A DNA stretch of 64,000 nucleotides from Gari tellinella. Taxonomy: Eukaryota; Mollusca; Bivalvia; Cardiida; Psammobiidae. Positions 11,316 through 22,212 of this stretch are shown piece after piece. The position numbers and the translations under genes are program-made. Where the stretch lies: positions 99,868,794 through 99,932,793 of the forward strand of contig OV277858.1 in NCBI GenBank assembly GCA_922989275.2, read 5' to 3'. The stretch's first letter is position 1. Every line of letters starts with the position of its first letter. Below the pieces are notes generated by a model that was not told the origin of the DNA, did no database searches, and saw nothing but the letters and a program-made list of their open reading frames with translations.

Positions 11316-11369
11316 GGGTTATAGCATAAACGCATTTGTTAGGAAAATTTAACATTTTCTCCTCTGTAC
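11316..11369 (+). mobile_element. Family A MITE, right-end remnant
   Basis: Only the right end remains: GCATAAACGCATTTGTTAGG, then TTTAACATTTTCTCCTCTGTA. No matching left end lies nearby. Confidence 0.6.
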
Positions 11370-11403
11370 ATGCAGTGGAGCAGACTTAAGTCAGCTGATA
11401 TGT

Positions 11404-11506
11404 ATAGGTTAGACCATGGTTGCAAGCGAATAAACGATATAGTTCGAGGGGGCGTAGCCCCCGAGAACTATGTCGTTTATTCGCTTTCAACCATGGTCTA
11501 ACCTAT
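11404..11506. repeat. 103-bp near-perfect palindrome
   Basis: ATAGGTTAGACCATGGTTG arms continue through AAGCGAATAAACGA to a GC-rich centre (GGGGGC GTA GCCCCC). Arms of about 50 bp carry very few mismatches. It shares AAGCGAATAAACGA-like words with the palindrome at 27585-27684, suggesting a small family. A miniature DNA element is most likely. Confidence 0.85.
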
Positions 11507-12055
11507 TTAGCACTGGCTTGGGCTCGAGGAAAACAAGAAAACCATTCGTTTCTGATTTCTGTTTTAGACGAAAAAGTCATTTCGTTTGTAATACTTTACT
11601 AAAATTGAAAGGTTATTTCAAATGATAAGTTTGAGACATTAAGCATGCTTAAACACCAACATAAATAACGCTTATTGAAGCTCTATATTTAAGCACAATT
11701 CATTAGTAATTGTCTTTAAAGTCTAGGTCTCACTGTACATAATATAACATCATGAAGCGTGTGCAGTTCACCTCTGACCTCAGCTGTTTTTAGAATTGTG
11801 ACGTCAATTTGCCTTGAGATGACGGAAGCGTGGAATAAGTGAACAGTTTGTTAGTTATTCCATGGTTTGTTGAAATAAACGATATATTCACAGGTTTGTG
11901 AGGCATCTGATTGGCCGAGAGCTCCAAGCCATGTGCTAAGCTAAGTTCCTGTATAAATCAATACCCCTGCCAAGATTAATATTGTCACGGAAGTCATGAG
12001 TTAAATAATTATTATTTCACACATTAATCAAAGTATAAGTTTCATTTCCTTTCCA
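11507..12055. other. Unassigned stretch upstream of the LINE remnant
   Basis: No feature is recognised. A possible 5' untranslated part of the LINE may lie in the last tens of bases, but I cannot place its start. Confidence 0.45.
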
Positions 12056-12088
12056 GGTGCCCCTGAGCCTGCGACCCGGAACATTGTT

Positions 12089-12968
12089 GTGGACAGTGGA
12101 GACGTGCATGTCAGCGCTACACCAACTCTTCAACACATGTTCGATAAACTGTCGGCGGGCGTAAATATGATGTACATGTCTTTGAATGAGCGTTTTGATG
12201 AGTTACAGTCGTCTTTAGAATCTCGTATAGCCAACAAAGTGTCTCAATTGCTTGATAAGCGTATAATCAGTGAACTCAGCAAACATTAAACGTGATGTCG
12301 ACAACAAAAAGGACTCAACTTTTGAATCCTTTAAAGGGACCATAACAGCGGAGCTGATTGCCGATCTCGCAGACATTCAGGAACAAGTAACTTCGTTATC
12401 ATCATCGTCTACGGAAATGCATGTAAATGCGCTTCAGCAATCTGAAGACAGGTCACTTAACATAGTGAGTCGTAACCTACCAGAGAGTGCAAGTGAAAGT
12501 ACTCAGATTAAAGTCGATAATCTGATTAAAAGGGGGTTAAAGCTGTCTCATTTAACGCCATGTAGGGCTGACCGTAAGAAATCATACAGTGATTCAAACA
12601 CTGGCGTTGTCATAGCGACCTTAAAATGCACCAGTGACAAAAGGGAAGTGATGAAGGCTAAGGCACAGCTTAAGAATAGCCGCCAGTATTCAAAAGTGTA
12701 TATTCACCATAAACTTGCCCCGACTGAGCGTGCTGCTAGCAGAAACTTTGCCACTATTCTGAGAGCTTTAAATGCAAGTAACCTGGCAATGAAGGGATCA
12801 TGCGTTATCCAGCAGCAATCAGACAGTGAACGTAGCACAACTCAGCAACAGCAGCGTTCATGTGATAATTGTGGCTCTCGAAATGAATCTCACTATGGCG
12901 GTGGTGATCATAGTGACCGAGGTGGGGGCCGTGGTGACAACCGGCGATCGGAATCGCGAGACAAGTGA
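12089..12968 (+). pseudogene. LINE ORF1 protein remnant
   Basis: The first frame (12089-12289) encodes a helical segment with MSLNERFDELQSSLESRI, a coiled-coil-like N terminus. A frameshift near 12285 moves translation to a second frame running to 12968. That part has NIVSRNLPESASEST, DNLIKRGLKLSHLTPCRA, GVVIATLKCTSDKREVMKAK and VYIHHKLAPTERAASRNFA, which resemble the RNA-binding ORF1 domain of CR1/L2-type LINEs. It ends with a CDNC motif and a glycine-arginine-rich tail (GGGRGDNRR) suited to nucleic-acid binding. In the living element this protein would coat LINE RNA as an RNP. This copy is broken by the frameshift. Confidence 0.75.
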
Positions 12969-13028
12969 TACCAGGTTGGTGGCAGTGGAGGCTACAGAGC
13001 ATGGTCGCCATGGTCACAACAACCGAAC

Positions 13029-14149
13029 CCGTAGTTAGATTAGTGCCGGACTTTGGAATGTACGCGGTCGGAAAACAGACTCACACTCTAGTAACCATTA
13101 TTTAAGAGCATCGTGTGTTTTATCTACTGACATATACATATTAGGTATCGCAGAGACCCGCCCGCTAGGCAACGATGTTATCTACCTTTACGGCTATACT
13201 TGGTTCGGTCATAACAGGAACCGAATACATTAAAACGCAAGAATCGGATCCGTTGGAATCGGGTTCTTCATTAGAAACTCAATTTTAAAGTACTTACGTT
13301 TCTGTAGTTGATGAAACTAAGATATAAACATAATCATTTGCTTATATTACCCTGTGTATGTTACCTCCCACCTGAAAATTCGTCCAGAGCTTTTGATGTC
13401 AACAGTTTCTATGAACATCGGTACCATGTATATATGTGGAGATTTTAATAGCAGATGTGGTAATTATGATGATTTTATTCGAGAAATCAATGATGTTCCT
13501 GAACGGGATGCTATTGATTTCAGTTATAATAGCTATGGTGAAATGCTTTTAGACTTTTTGATAAATACTAACATGTGCATCTTAAATGGTCGAAACAGAA
13601 TTAGTAATGAATTTACATCGTTTCAACAAAGGGTAATGCTGTAGTACAGTGGAGAATCTGTTATTCTTTCCCAATAAACGCGTTTACGATAAAACTATTA
13701 TTTGCAGTGAAAACAGTTTGGAGCCAGATCAGACGCCGGGTAACCCGACGTCTGATCAGGCTCAAAACTGTTTGCCACCAAGATAAACATGAAATATCAG
13801 AATTGTCCAAAAGTTGGTCTTTTCTACGTTTTAGCGCTTTGCGTTTGCGTACGTTTGCGTTTAAACGGGAAAGAATAACAGATTCTCCACTGTAGACTAC
13901 TGTTTGGTTAGTCATGATAAGTTATCTTGGTTTAATGAGTTTGATATTACGAAAGCTATAGATCTCATTAATAAGTCTAATATTATTTCATCAGTAGTTT
14001 CTAGTACCATGCCTGGTCATTCTTTATTGTCATGGAATATATGCATAGAGTGTGATCTTTATAAAGAGCTTGGTAATTGTTCACAAACTTCAAGTTATAC
14101 CAAGTTTGATGTATCTGATGTTCTGCATGATTTTAATGTTAGATCCTGA
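13029..14149 (+). pseudogene. LINE endonuclease remnant, split by a MITE
   Basis: An APE-type endonuclease of a non-LTR retrotransposon, which would nick target DNA for target-primed reverse transcription. Visible blocks in order are SAGLWNVRGRKTDS, YILGIAETRPLGNDV (the IAET motif carries a catalytic glutamate), YLPPENSSRAFD, MYICGDFNSRCGNYDDF (GDFN carries conserved catalytic residues) and LLDFLINTNMCILNGR. A family A element (13645-13894) interrupts the next conserved block; the frame continues at 13895 as DYCLVSHDKLSWF, and the last part stops at 14147-14149. There is at least one frameshift around 13250-13310 and one just before 13420. No reverse transcriptase follows. Confidence 0.82.
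13645..13894 (-). mobile_element. Family A MITE inserted in the LINE
   Basis: TA duplications at 13645-13646 and 13893-13894 flank CAGTGGAGAATCTG and its inverse. Removing the element and one TA restores reading of the interrupted LINE frame (AVVDYC), which proves both boundaries and the TA target duplication. The class I hairpin lies near 13707-13773. Confidence 0.95.
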
Positions 14150-14609
14150 CACTTTGTACTTGGTAAAGTCGTCTCATTCAGAGCTTTAATTTATCGTAAT
14201 GTATGTATTTTAGTACATCAAACTATGAGTATACTTTATCAAGATTTTGTTGATTACTTTTATTATTATTTTTACTCTTAATGTTTGCATTTCAATCTTC
14301 GTAATATGTGCATTTTGAATTGTGTACATCAGAGTATTTTATCTAGATATTGTTGATTACGCTTAGTAATGTTTCTACTCTTAATGTTTGTATTTATTTC
14401 AATATGTGAACTAAAATTGGAAGTTTACCATTATCTGATACATTGTATCTCGGTGTCAAAATGTAATGTTTTATATGTGTGTATTTTAAGGCATGAAATG
14501 CCATTTATACCATCTCTTATAATTCCTTTGAGGAATGGTTTTGCTATGTTTGTTTCTTTGTATATTGAATGTGCAATAATGAGATGTAAATAAAGATTCT
14601 ATCTATCTG

Positions 14610-14950
14610 ATTGTAAATATATAGAAAGAGGTAAGTGCGGCCATTGAAATGTAAGGATACTTTGATATTCGTTTAAATTTCACGATAAGGCAAAGGTCCT
14701 AGATTATAAAACATTTCCGTTGAGTCTGAGATAGTTTTCAAGTAGTTGAGACGCAGACGCTGCACCATGCAGAGTCTGATCAGATAAACACACCGTTTGA
14801 CACTCGTAAAAAGGATTTTTCTTCAAACTCACTGAAAACATAAAAACAGATGAACTGTTTGCGAGCAGACGATATTATGGGAGAGAATGTCCTACATAGG
14901 TTATGATGTCATAATGGCAGAGATGGGTAAGCTGATAGGGTGGTTTATGC
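14610..14950. other. Unassigned, with a class I hairpin fragment
   Basis: A degraded hairpin-like fragment lies near 14760-14800 (CAGAGTCTGATCAGATAAAC, then GTTTGACACTCG), followed by GCGAGCAGACGATATTATGG, a word common to families B and E. No gene. Confidence 0.5.
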
Positions 14951-15204
14951 CTTAACTCTTTCCTCCCTGAAACTTCAAATGCACAATCCCAGTTTCCATT
15001 TTAGTCCAGCCCAGTTCTGATTTTTAAGGGTTGTTTTTGTCAATGTTTTGCATTATGACAAACAGTGCAGACCCTGATCAGAGGGCTGCGTAGGGAGCCC
15101 TCTGATCTGGGTGTTCACTGTTTGTATTGGACAAGTGCACTTTCCCCATGGATTCTGTTTGAAAAGGACGCTTTTAAATGCGAGACTAGGGTTCAAAGGG
15201 TTAA
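14951..15204 (+). mobile_element. Family C MITE, full length
   Basis: Starts TTAACTCTTTCCTCCCTG and ends TTCAAAGGGTTAA. The central hairpin (15057-15124) has arms ACAAACAGTGCAGACCCTGA and GGGTGTTCACTGTTTG and a GGCTGC/GGGAGCC centre. TTAA with CCC/GGG ends suggests a piggyBac-like origin. Confidence 0.85.
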
Positions 15205-15517
15205 CCCAAAGAATACGGAGCGCGACTGCATTGTCATTTACAAGCAGTTTTGATCAAGACCAGACTCCAGATAACTCGGCATCTGATCAAGACCCACACC
15301 GTTTATCACTTGGATAGTTCTTTCAGCAAGTATATTACAGTATTTTTTTATTGCAGCCGTTCACGGTTTTGAAGTTGCCGAGAAGCTTTTAACCCTTTTA
15401 GATTCAAGGCCGACAACACTGACATTTGCAAACAGTAAGCGGCGTCTGATCAGGGTGCAACGTGTTTGATAATCACATAAATGTTTCTTAAGACAAAAAC
15501 ATATACAAAATTTTAAG
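15205..15517. repeat. Family B fragments
   Basis: A class I hairpin (about 15242-15306; CAGACTCCAGATAACTCGG centre) and the left part of a second B copy from about 15390 (AACCCTTTTAGATTC, then CAAACAGTAAGCGGCGTCTG at 15429). The second copy resumes beyond the element at 15518. Confidence 0.6.
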
Positions 15518-16442
15518 TTAAGGATGTCGGCCTGTCTTTTTGAGCATTATGAAATTTCCGAAAAAATTTACGAACTCATTTTCAAAAAAATGTTAAGAAC
15601 TCATTTTCGGTGACTGCATACAGTAATAAAATATTATTTTCCCGGGAAAAAATTGGATTTTCGTTCCGGAAGGGACTTTTTAAGTTTTATGTCCTATTCG
15701 TAGTTTACAGCATACACTGTTTTCATAGGTAGGTTGCATTTTGTTACATCCGATTTCATTTCAATTTCTCAGAATAAAAGCATGAAATTTTCATGGTAGT
15801 ACAGTTTTAGTATAAATTATAGATAACTCAATAGATAAAATGAAATTTTTTTGAAAAAAATTATTTTTGGTAAAAATACACCAAAAAGTGAAAAAATGAG
15901 AAAAAATGGATTTTTTAGATAAAATGATCTATATCTTTTTTAAAAGATCCGGGACCCTGTGTTTTTATTTGCTATTTCTCTAAAACTTTATGTTTGCAAG
16001 GCTAAAAACAACAAATAAAAAATTTGGTAAATAGTTTGCTCCAATTTGTAGGGCAATTTGCACTGTGCATTATTCTCCCATTATAAAAAAGTGGGTGGGG
16101 TAAATTTTACTCCTTTCCGGTGAAATCAAACATTTTTATTTTGGATCTTGAAAAAACATTATTTTCAGGGTTTATTCTTACTATGGTAATATAAATTAGG
16201 ATACTTTTTGTACAAATAGATTGTTTAAATAAAGATTGAAAAACAGTAGTACAAAAAAGTAGGAGTTTTTATGAAGCTTCAATTTTAGGGGGGTAGCCTT
16301 GAAATATCTCAAATTGTGAAAAAGAAAGGTCCGGTACCCCCACTTTTTTCACCAGTTTTGTCATAGAAAATAATTTTACTGTCTGTATGCAAAGTTTGAA
16401 GAATTTGGTAATTACTTTCCAAAGGTGCACCTACCCCCTTAA
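15518..16442. mobile_element. TTAA-flanked element inside a family B copy
   Basis: TTAA occurs at both 15518-15521 and 16439-16442. The 917 bp between starts GGATGTCGGCC and ends GGTGCACCTACCCCC. The B copy reads continuously across the join: ACAAAATTTTAAG on the left and AGCAAACGAAACATGTAAGC plus GCAGACGATAAT on the right. The interior is AT-rich with poly-T and poly-A tracts and no transposase. TTAA duplication fits Kolobok- or piggyBac-like elements; the ends match each other poorly, so the superfamily is open. Confidence 0.75.
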
Positions 16443-17020
16443 AGCAAACGAAACATGTAAGCAGACGATAATATGGCGGTGACGGATTTAACACGTTATT
16501 TACTTATGACGTCACAATGGCAGAAAGGGATTAACTCTTCATTGCCTTATCCCAAGTACATATACACTAGTTATTTGCAGTTTGGATCCTGACTAGACGC
16601 CGCGTAACGAGGAACTGTTTGTCATTTATACCGACATTTCTTAAAGTTAAAATACACAAAATTTGAATTTGAGAAATAAAAGAAAACGACAAGTGATTAA
16701 AATTGATTAATGGACTAAGCTTCAAAATGGTTATGGTACAGTACGCCTTTCCCTCGCTACCGACTGGGCTGACTGTACTTGTTATCTCTACATGTTCTTT
16801 AATTTTTCCATGAATAATTTATTCGTGAAATATTCACTTTTCGATGATAGAAGCTCGTAAAGGCGCTGTCATTCATCATGCATAATAGATGATTGAATAG
16901 ATGCAACGTCATTGCGCGACATGCTTTGAATTCATCACTCCTTATTTGGAAAATGTACTCATGTTAACATATAGCTTATTTAATACATAACTGCATAGTC
17001 TGTTTTCAGTATTCAGTGCA
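16443..17020. repeat. Family B fragments and unassigned DNA
   Basis: The right part of the interrupted B copy ends near 16530 (CAGAAAGGGATTAACTC). A collapsed hairpin follows at 16575-16625 (CAGTTTGGATCCTGACTAGA...GAACTGTTTGTCA). The rest is unassigned. Confidence 0.55.
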
Positions 17021-17232
17021 GATACTTGTTTAAAGCAGATTGAAAGTAAAGCAGAATGCGCCTTAAGGCGCATTCTGCTTCACTTTCAGCCTGCTTTAAA
17101 GCAACATATGTTAGGTTATAGAAATTATTTTTTTCAAGCTGCAAATTTATGACAGATAAAAATTGACTATTTTCTTTAGTTGAGGAATGAACTAAATGCG
17201 TAAAAAGGCTTATATATGGGGTAATGCGTTAT
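17021..17232. mobile_element. Family D MITE, partial
   Basis: An almost perfect class II hairpin at 17030-17100 (AAAGCAGATTGAAAGTAAAG, GCGCCTTAAGGCGC centre). Family D flank words follow (TTGAGGAATGAACTAAATGCG), with GGGGTAATGCGTTA at the right. The left terminal repeat is lost. Confidence 0.75.
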
Positions 17233-17502
17233 ATGGGAAATAATAACGTACTATTTTACAGTACACATCTTTCTTATTGATCGTATGCAGGTAACAACAC
17301 AGGTTAAGCCACTCAATCATGCAACATGTTTGAAGCAGAATTCACTCCAAGGTTATTAAAACGTTTGAGTTGAGTCTGAGATCGTTCTCAAGCATTTGAT
17401 TTGGTACCGGTAATATTTAAGCCTTTGTAACATTGGTAGAACTCCAGTTTCAAGCTATGGTTAAAGTAATAAAGCTTTGAGGAATATGCGTCCAATTATT
17501 TT

Positions 17503-17751
17503 AGACATTGGAGAAGGCATTATTATTTCCCTTCTAAACTCAAGCTCAATTTAATAAATCGTAGAAAGTAACAATACCTTGGAATTTCTTACGATAAATT
17601 TTAATCTGAGTTGAAAACAGTTTGGTGCCTGATCTAATGCCCAGTTACCCGGCCTTTGATATGGCTCCAAACTGTTTACAATGGATAAAATTATTTTAGC
17701 ATACACACATTTATTGAGAAAGACTAAATATATTCCAGATAGCAGTGTATA
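17503..17751 (+). mobile_element. Family A MITE, decayed
   Basis: ATTGGAGAAGGCATTATTATTTCCC is a decayed left end. The class I hairpin (about 17612-17680) has many unpaired changes and the right end reads CAGATAGCAGTGTA. Orientation and spacing match other A copies. Confidence 0.7.
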
Positions 17752-17859
17752 GTGACGGCGTTGAGCATGATATTTTATTAGAAAGTAAACTTTTACTACT
17801 GGACTGAAACAAAATACTACAGAACTATTTTTTGAGAGCAACTTCTAAAGGAAATGAAA

Positions 17860-18310
17860 ATTTGCAAACAATCTGGATCCAATTCCAACACCGAGTTCCT
17901 CGGCGTCTGATCAAGATGCTAACCCTTTTACACACATACCGTTGTATCTATATCTTGTTGTTTTAAATTTCTGTACTTCTTTATAATCGTTATTATGAGG
18001 GATGAGCCTGCACTAAAAGTCCGTCTTTTTAGGTAAAATATTGATCTAGAACGTGACCTTTGCTCTAGAGAACACAAATAACATACACAATATCCAATAG
18101 TTTTTTAGGAATCATGCTGAGGTTTATTTTAAAGCTGCAGATGATTGATTCCTGATCGTCATATTTTAAAATTTCAGTAACAAAGTAAATTATGATGAAA
18201 CACTATTTCCAAATATAGCAACCTACACTTCAGGAATAATGTCTCGCAGTTTTACCACCTTTACACTTTTGGCAACCATTTGAACTCTAAATATCATAGA
18301 ATGTATGTAC
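17860..18310. other. Class I hairpin fragment, then unassigned DNA
   Basis: Bases 17862-17930 hold a decayed hairpin (GCAAACAATCTGGATCCAAT ... GGCGTCTGATCAAGATG). From about 17940 to 18310 I recognise nothing. Confidence 0.5.
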
Positions 18311-18555
18311 ATAAAAGAAACTGTTATTCTTTCCCAATAAAAGCGTTTACGCTTAAACTATTATTTGCAGTGCAAACCGTTTGGAGCCAGATCAGACGCC
18401 GGGTAACCCGGCGTCTGATCAGGCTCCAAACTGTTTGCCACCAAGATAAACATGAATTATCAGAATTGTCCAAAAGTTGTTCTATTCTACGTTTTAGCGC
18501 TTTGCGTTTGCGTACGTTTGCGTTTAAACGGGAAAGAATAACAGATTCTCCATAC
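18311..18555 (-). mobile_element. Family A MITE with eroded tips
   Basis: The body is intact from CTGTTATTCTTTCCCAATAA to GGGAAAGAATAACAGATTCTCC, but the outer CAGTGGA tips are lost on both sides. The class I hairpin near 18368-18438 is perfect apart from the family mismatch and one base. Confidence 0.85.
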
Positions 18556-18631
18556 ACACTGACATTTGCTATAACTCTAAATTTGACATACATGTATTTT
18601 ATCGCCTCACAAATTATAGATGGCGTCTATA

Positions 18632-18872
18632 TACAATGGAGAATCTATTATTCTTTCCCGTTTAAACGCAAACGTACGCAAACGCAAAGCACTAAAACGT
18701 AGAAAAAAACAACTTTTGGACAATTCTGATATTTCATGTTTATCTTGGTGGCAAACAGTTTGGAGCCTGATCAGACGCCGGGTAACGATCTGGCTCCAAA
18801 CTGTTTGCACTGCAAATAATAGTTTTAGCGTAAACGCGTTTATTGGGAAAGAATTACACATTCTCCACTGTA
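18632..18872 (+). mobile_element. Family A MITE, hairpin loop deleted
   Basis: TA-flanked ends CAATGGAGAA and TTCTCCACTG. At the hairpin the sequence passes from GACGCCGGGTAAC straight into GATCTGGCTCC, losing one side of the palindrome centre. Confidence 0.9.
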
Positions 18873-18904
18873 TGTGTACCTTTTGTTCATTTATCAGTTC
18901 ACCC

Positions 18905-19026
18905 ATGTGGCGGTCTGTGTAACCCGGTGTCAGATCTGGCTCTTAACTGTTTGCAATGAAAATACAATGTAATAGTTTTAAGTGTAGACGCGTTTATTTG
19001 GAAAGAAACACGTCTGTTCCACTGTA
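18905..19026 (+). mobile_element. Family A MITE, right half only
   Basis: Begins inside the hairpin (GTAACCCGGTGTCAGATCTG), continues through the right subterminal region and ends CTGTTCCACTG-TA at 19026. The left half is missing. Confidence 0.75.
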
Positions 19027-20047
19027 CACCATCAGTTAGAGATAGACATAGACAATTTTTATTTTACGTCGGTTATTTGTAACATTATAACATAAGCCCA
19101 GAATGGCTTTTATTCCGACAAACATGGAAAATCAACAGTAATTAACATTTGCATAACACACCATGCAATACGTATCACATTTTACATAATAAAAGCATTA
19201 CATACACCCAGTTCGGGTTCCCGGCAAGTAAGTCGGCACCCGATCTGGGTATATGACCCTCTACACACGTGATTTGGATCAAAAAGTAATGGACCTGGAT
19301 CAGATGTCAAGTGTTTTGGCACATGATCCATTTTCATTCATCAGAGATTAATTTCATTAAAATTAATAGCCTGTGAAGGGTGATGGACAATTCGTCATAA
19401 TGCAAATTCGTCATTTAAGGAATTATAGCACAAAAGGGGTAGCCAATTCGACAAAAAAGAATTACAGTACAAAAGGGTAGTCAACTCGTCAAAAAAAATA
19501 AATGAGATACCAAATTTAGTGTGACAGTGTATCTGTGGATGTTAAAGTGTTGTATACCATTATATACCTTGACCTATATATAACTCAACTTGTCTGGAGG
19601 ATAACCCATATCAGCTTGGAATACCAGATTTGGTATATCAGTACAGCTGTGGATGGTGTAGTGTCTCGCATTATTTAAAGATCACTGTGATCTTGGACTT
19701 GATCTTGATCTTCGACCTCAACCAACCAAAACAGCTTGTCAGGATTGTATTCCTACATCACATCAGCTACGCAAACCAAATTTGGTCTTTGATTACATCG
19801 TTGGATCGCAGAGTGCGGTATGCTATTTTCAGGCTGACTATGGTAACATTGACATTGACCAATGATCTCTATTTAAGAAAAAAACTGTCAACAGCATATT
19901 TACTATACATGTAATACATATCGGCTAGGAATCATCAACTGTAAAGTGTGAGTACTTATTTGGATGGCAAGGTGTCAATGTCCTCTTTCAGGTCACTGTG
20001 TCCTTGACATTGACCTTTGACCTCCACTATAGAAACAGTGTGCCTGA
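19027..20047. repeat. Diverged repeats, no gene
   Basis: Bases 19195-19340 hold two weak inverted repeats (CCCAGTTCGGGTTCC...CACCCGATCTGGG; GGACCTGGATCAGA...CATGATCC). Bases 19385-19500 hold a short diverged tandem repeat (AATTCGTCA, then GCACAAAAGGGGTAG). Bases 19500-20040 contain degenerate repeats of the ATTTGGTAT / GACATTGACCTTTGACCTC kind seen in mollusc DNA. No coding signal is convincing. Confidence 0.5.
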
Positions 20048-20299
20048 TACAGTAGAGAATGTGTTATTCTTTCCCAATAAACGCGTTTACGCTAAAACTA
20101 TTATTTCCACTGCAAACAGTTTGGAGTCAGATCAGACGCCGGGTAACCCGGCGTCTGTTCAGGCTTCAAACTGTTTGCCACTCAGATAAAAAGGAATTGT
20201 AAAAAATATCTAAAAATTGACATTTTCTACGTGTTATTGCAATGCGTTTGCGTTAAGTTTGCGTTTAAAGGGGAAAGAATAACCTTTTTTCCCACTGTA
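20048..20299 (-). mobile_element. Family A MITE, intact copy
   Basis: TA duplications at both ends of CAGTAGAGAATGTG...CCCACTG. The class I hairpin at about 20113-20178 has a GTAACC centre. Minus orientation (CAATAAACGCG first). Confidence 0.9.
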
Positions 20300-20417
20300 T
20301 CTACTTTTACACATCAGTTTTGATACACCGTGCAACTTTTGAAAGCATCCAGCTTCGTTTGTAATGTCGCCGACCTCTAGTAGCCTTGCTTCGATTTTGC
20401 TTCGTTTTTCAGCTTGA

Positions 20418-20785
20418 TACAGTGCTCCCTCTCTACAGTGACATACAATGAGATACATAGATTGTGTGTGTTGTTCGGGAGGAGTCGTTATAGGGGGGGA
20501 AATTAAGGCTTGTCTACATTTGCAAACAGCTTGACTCCAGCTCAGACGCCGCGTTACGCGGCGTCTGACCTGGAGTCAAGCTGCTTGTCACTCGTTATTA
20601 TTATTATTTTATCAAAATGTTCACTTTGTGATTTTGAAGAAGAACAGCATACGACAATATTAAGCAGACGATATTGCAGCAGTATAAGCTTTAGACATGC
20701 TTTTCCTGTTTGGGGAACTGTGGCAAGTGTTGTTGTAAGGAGGGAATCGTTGTCGGGAGGTCAGTTGTAGGGAGGGAATGCTGTA
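20418..20785 (+). mobile_element. Family E MITE, full length
   Basis: TA-flanked CAGTGCTCCCTCTCTACAG and GGAGGGAATGCTG. The class I hairpin at about 20521-20588 pairs almost perfectly (GACTCCAGCTCAGACGCCGC arm). Downstream are AGCAGACGATATTGCAGCAG and a right half with GGAGGG and GTTGT words. Best example of the family in the window. Confidence 0.9.
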
Positions 20786-21047
20786 TTTCTCCGGCTGAAC
20801 ATTTCTCAATGACTATCTTAGGTAGATTTGTTTGAAGTTTGGAACACTTTTTCAGTATTCCGGGCAATTTACACCAGGTTTTTCACTATTTTTCAAAAGA
20901 TATGCTGTTCCTTGAATTTAATAATGTGACCAGCTTATACCACTCAATACTACATGAATTTCAAAGCATGCTATAATTATAATGGCCAGTTAAATGACAC
21001 TTGGTTCCAGCTATATGTCGAGTTAAATATCTTGTGTAACCTCTTAC

Positions 21048-22107
21048 TCCATAGCCACAGGTACTTGACACATACTTTATTATCTATTAACATCCCCCCC
21101 CTTAAAATTTTTTTTTTTTTTTTTTACTATAGATCTACTTCTATTATAGATACAAGGTAAACAGCGCAATTCGACACCTAGTCTTTACTATCCACTTAAA
21201 CTGATGCTAAAATAGACTCGATCGCCGATATTCTCTTGTGGTATCCTCGGGAAAGGATTAATTTATCAATATCTACTTTTTATTTCATCAAATTCCGTCA
21301 AATAACGCCACAGTACGTGAATTATAACGAAAATAAGCATAAAAAAGTTTTCTGTCGTTCTCTTGGTACAGAATTTATTGCCCAAAATAAGGGGTAATCT
21401 AGTCGGTTTGCACATTTAACGGCCTTTACGGCTGGAACTTTCACCTAATTTCATTAGAGCAAACGCGTTTGTGTCGGAACATGACCCTCTTCACTATCAG
21501 CTATATGAAATATACATGTAATTTGGCATGAAATTGACAAGTGAAAGACTCATTTCATTGTGAATGCCATTTTGAATACCGGAATGAATTGAATGAACGG
21601 AGCGATCTCATTGGTCAAAATTAAACAGGTAAAGTTTCTTTTAATTTTGCATTCTATGTAAATTATATAAAACTGATAATATTTCATTTAAAGATGATTT
21701 ATAATATTTGGTGAAAGTTCCAGTGGCATAGGCCGTTTATTGTGGACAAATAACAGATCCCCCCTACATGTACATTCGTTGCTATGTACCAAGAGAACGA
21801 CAGAAAACTTTTTTATGCTTATTTTCGTTATAATTCACATACTGTGGCGTTATTTGACGGAATTTGATGAAATAAAAAGTAGATATTGATAAATAAATCA
21901 TTTCCCGAGGGTACCACAAGAGAATATCGGCGATCGAGTCTATTTTAGCATCAGCTTAAGTCGATAGTAAAGACTAGGTGTTGAATTGCGCTGTTTACCT
22001 TGTATCTATAATAGAAGTATAATAAAAAAAAAAATGTTTTTTTTTTTTTAAAAAGGGGGGGGGGTTAATAGATAATAAAGTATGTGTCAAGTACCTGTGT
22101 CCATAGC
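21048..22107. mobile_element. 1044-bp foldback element with 8-bp target duplication
   Basis: The element spans 21056-22099. It is flanked by a perfect 8-bp direct repeat TCCATAGC (21048-21055 and 22100-22107). The terminal inverted repeats start CACAGGTACTTGACACATAC and run about 390 bp inward, to about 21451 and 21709, with T/A and C/G homopolymers near each end. The loop is about 257 bp and non-coding. An 8-bp duplication is typical of hAT elements, though the terminal bases are not the usual CAGRG, so superfamily is tentative. Confidence 0.92.
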
Positions 22108-22129
22108 AAGTGTCTAGTTTTAAGGGCAA

Positions 22130-22212
22130 GTGACCACTTAAAGTGGATTGAAAGTAAATAAGAATGTGCCTTTAGGCACCTTCTGCTCTACTTTCAACCT
22201 GTTAAAAGCTAC
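22130..22212. repeat. Class II hairpin (family D remnant)
   Basis: CACTTAAAGTGGATTGAAAG pairs with CTACTTTCAACCTGTTAAAAG around GTGCCTTTAGGCAC. No terminal repeats of family D are visible. Confidence 0.75.

Larger units (their letters stand above)
12056..14609 (+). mobile_element. Non-LTR retrotransposon (CR1/L2-like), internally deleted
   Basis: The element keeps an ORF1 region, an apurinic-type endonuclease region and a 3' tail ending AAATAAAGATTCTATCTATC. The entire reverse transcriptase is missing, lost between the endonuclease end near 14149 and the tail. A family A MITE sits inside the endonuclease region. Class is inferred from the ORF1-endonuclease order and a short tandem 3' tail instead of poly-A; a Jockey/CR1-group assignment is likely, the exact clade unknown. 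Confidence 0.82.

Noticed and set aside
12805..13017. A minus-strand histidine-rich open frame over the end of LINE ORF1.
   Set aside because: It is the shadow of the glycine-arginine-rich ORF1 tail on the opposite strand.
12056..14609. A complete, active LINE.
   Set aside because: There are frameshifts in ORF1 and the endonuclease, a MITE insertion, and no reverse transcriptase.
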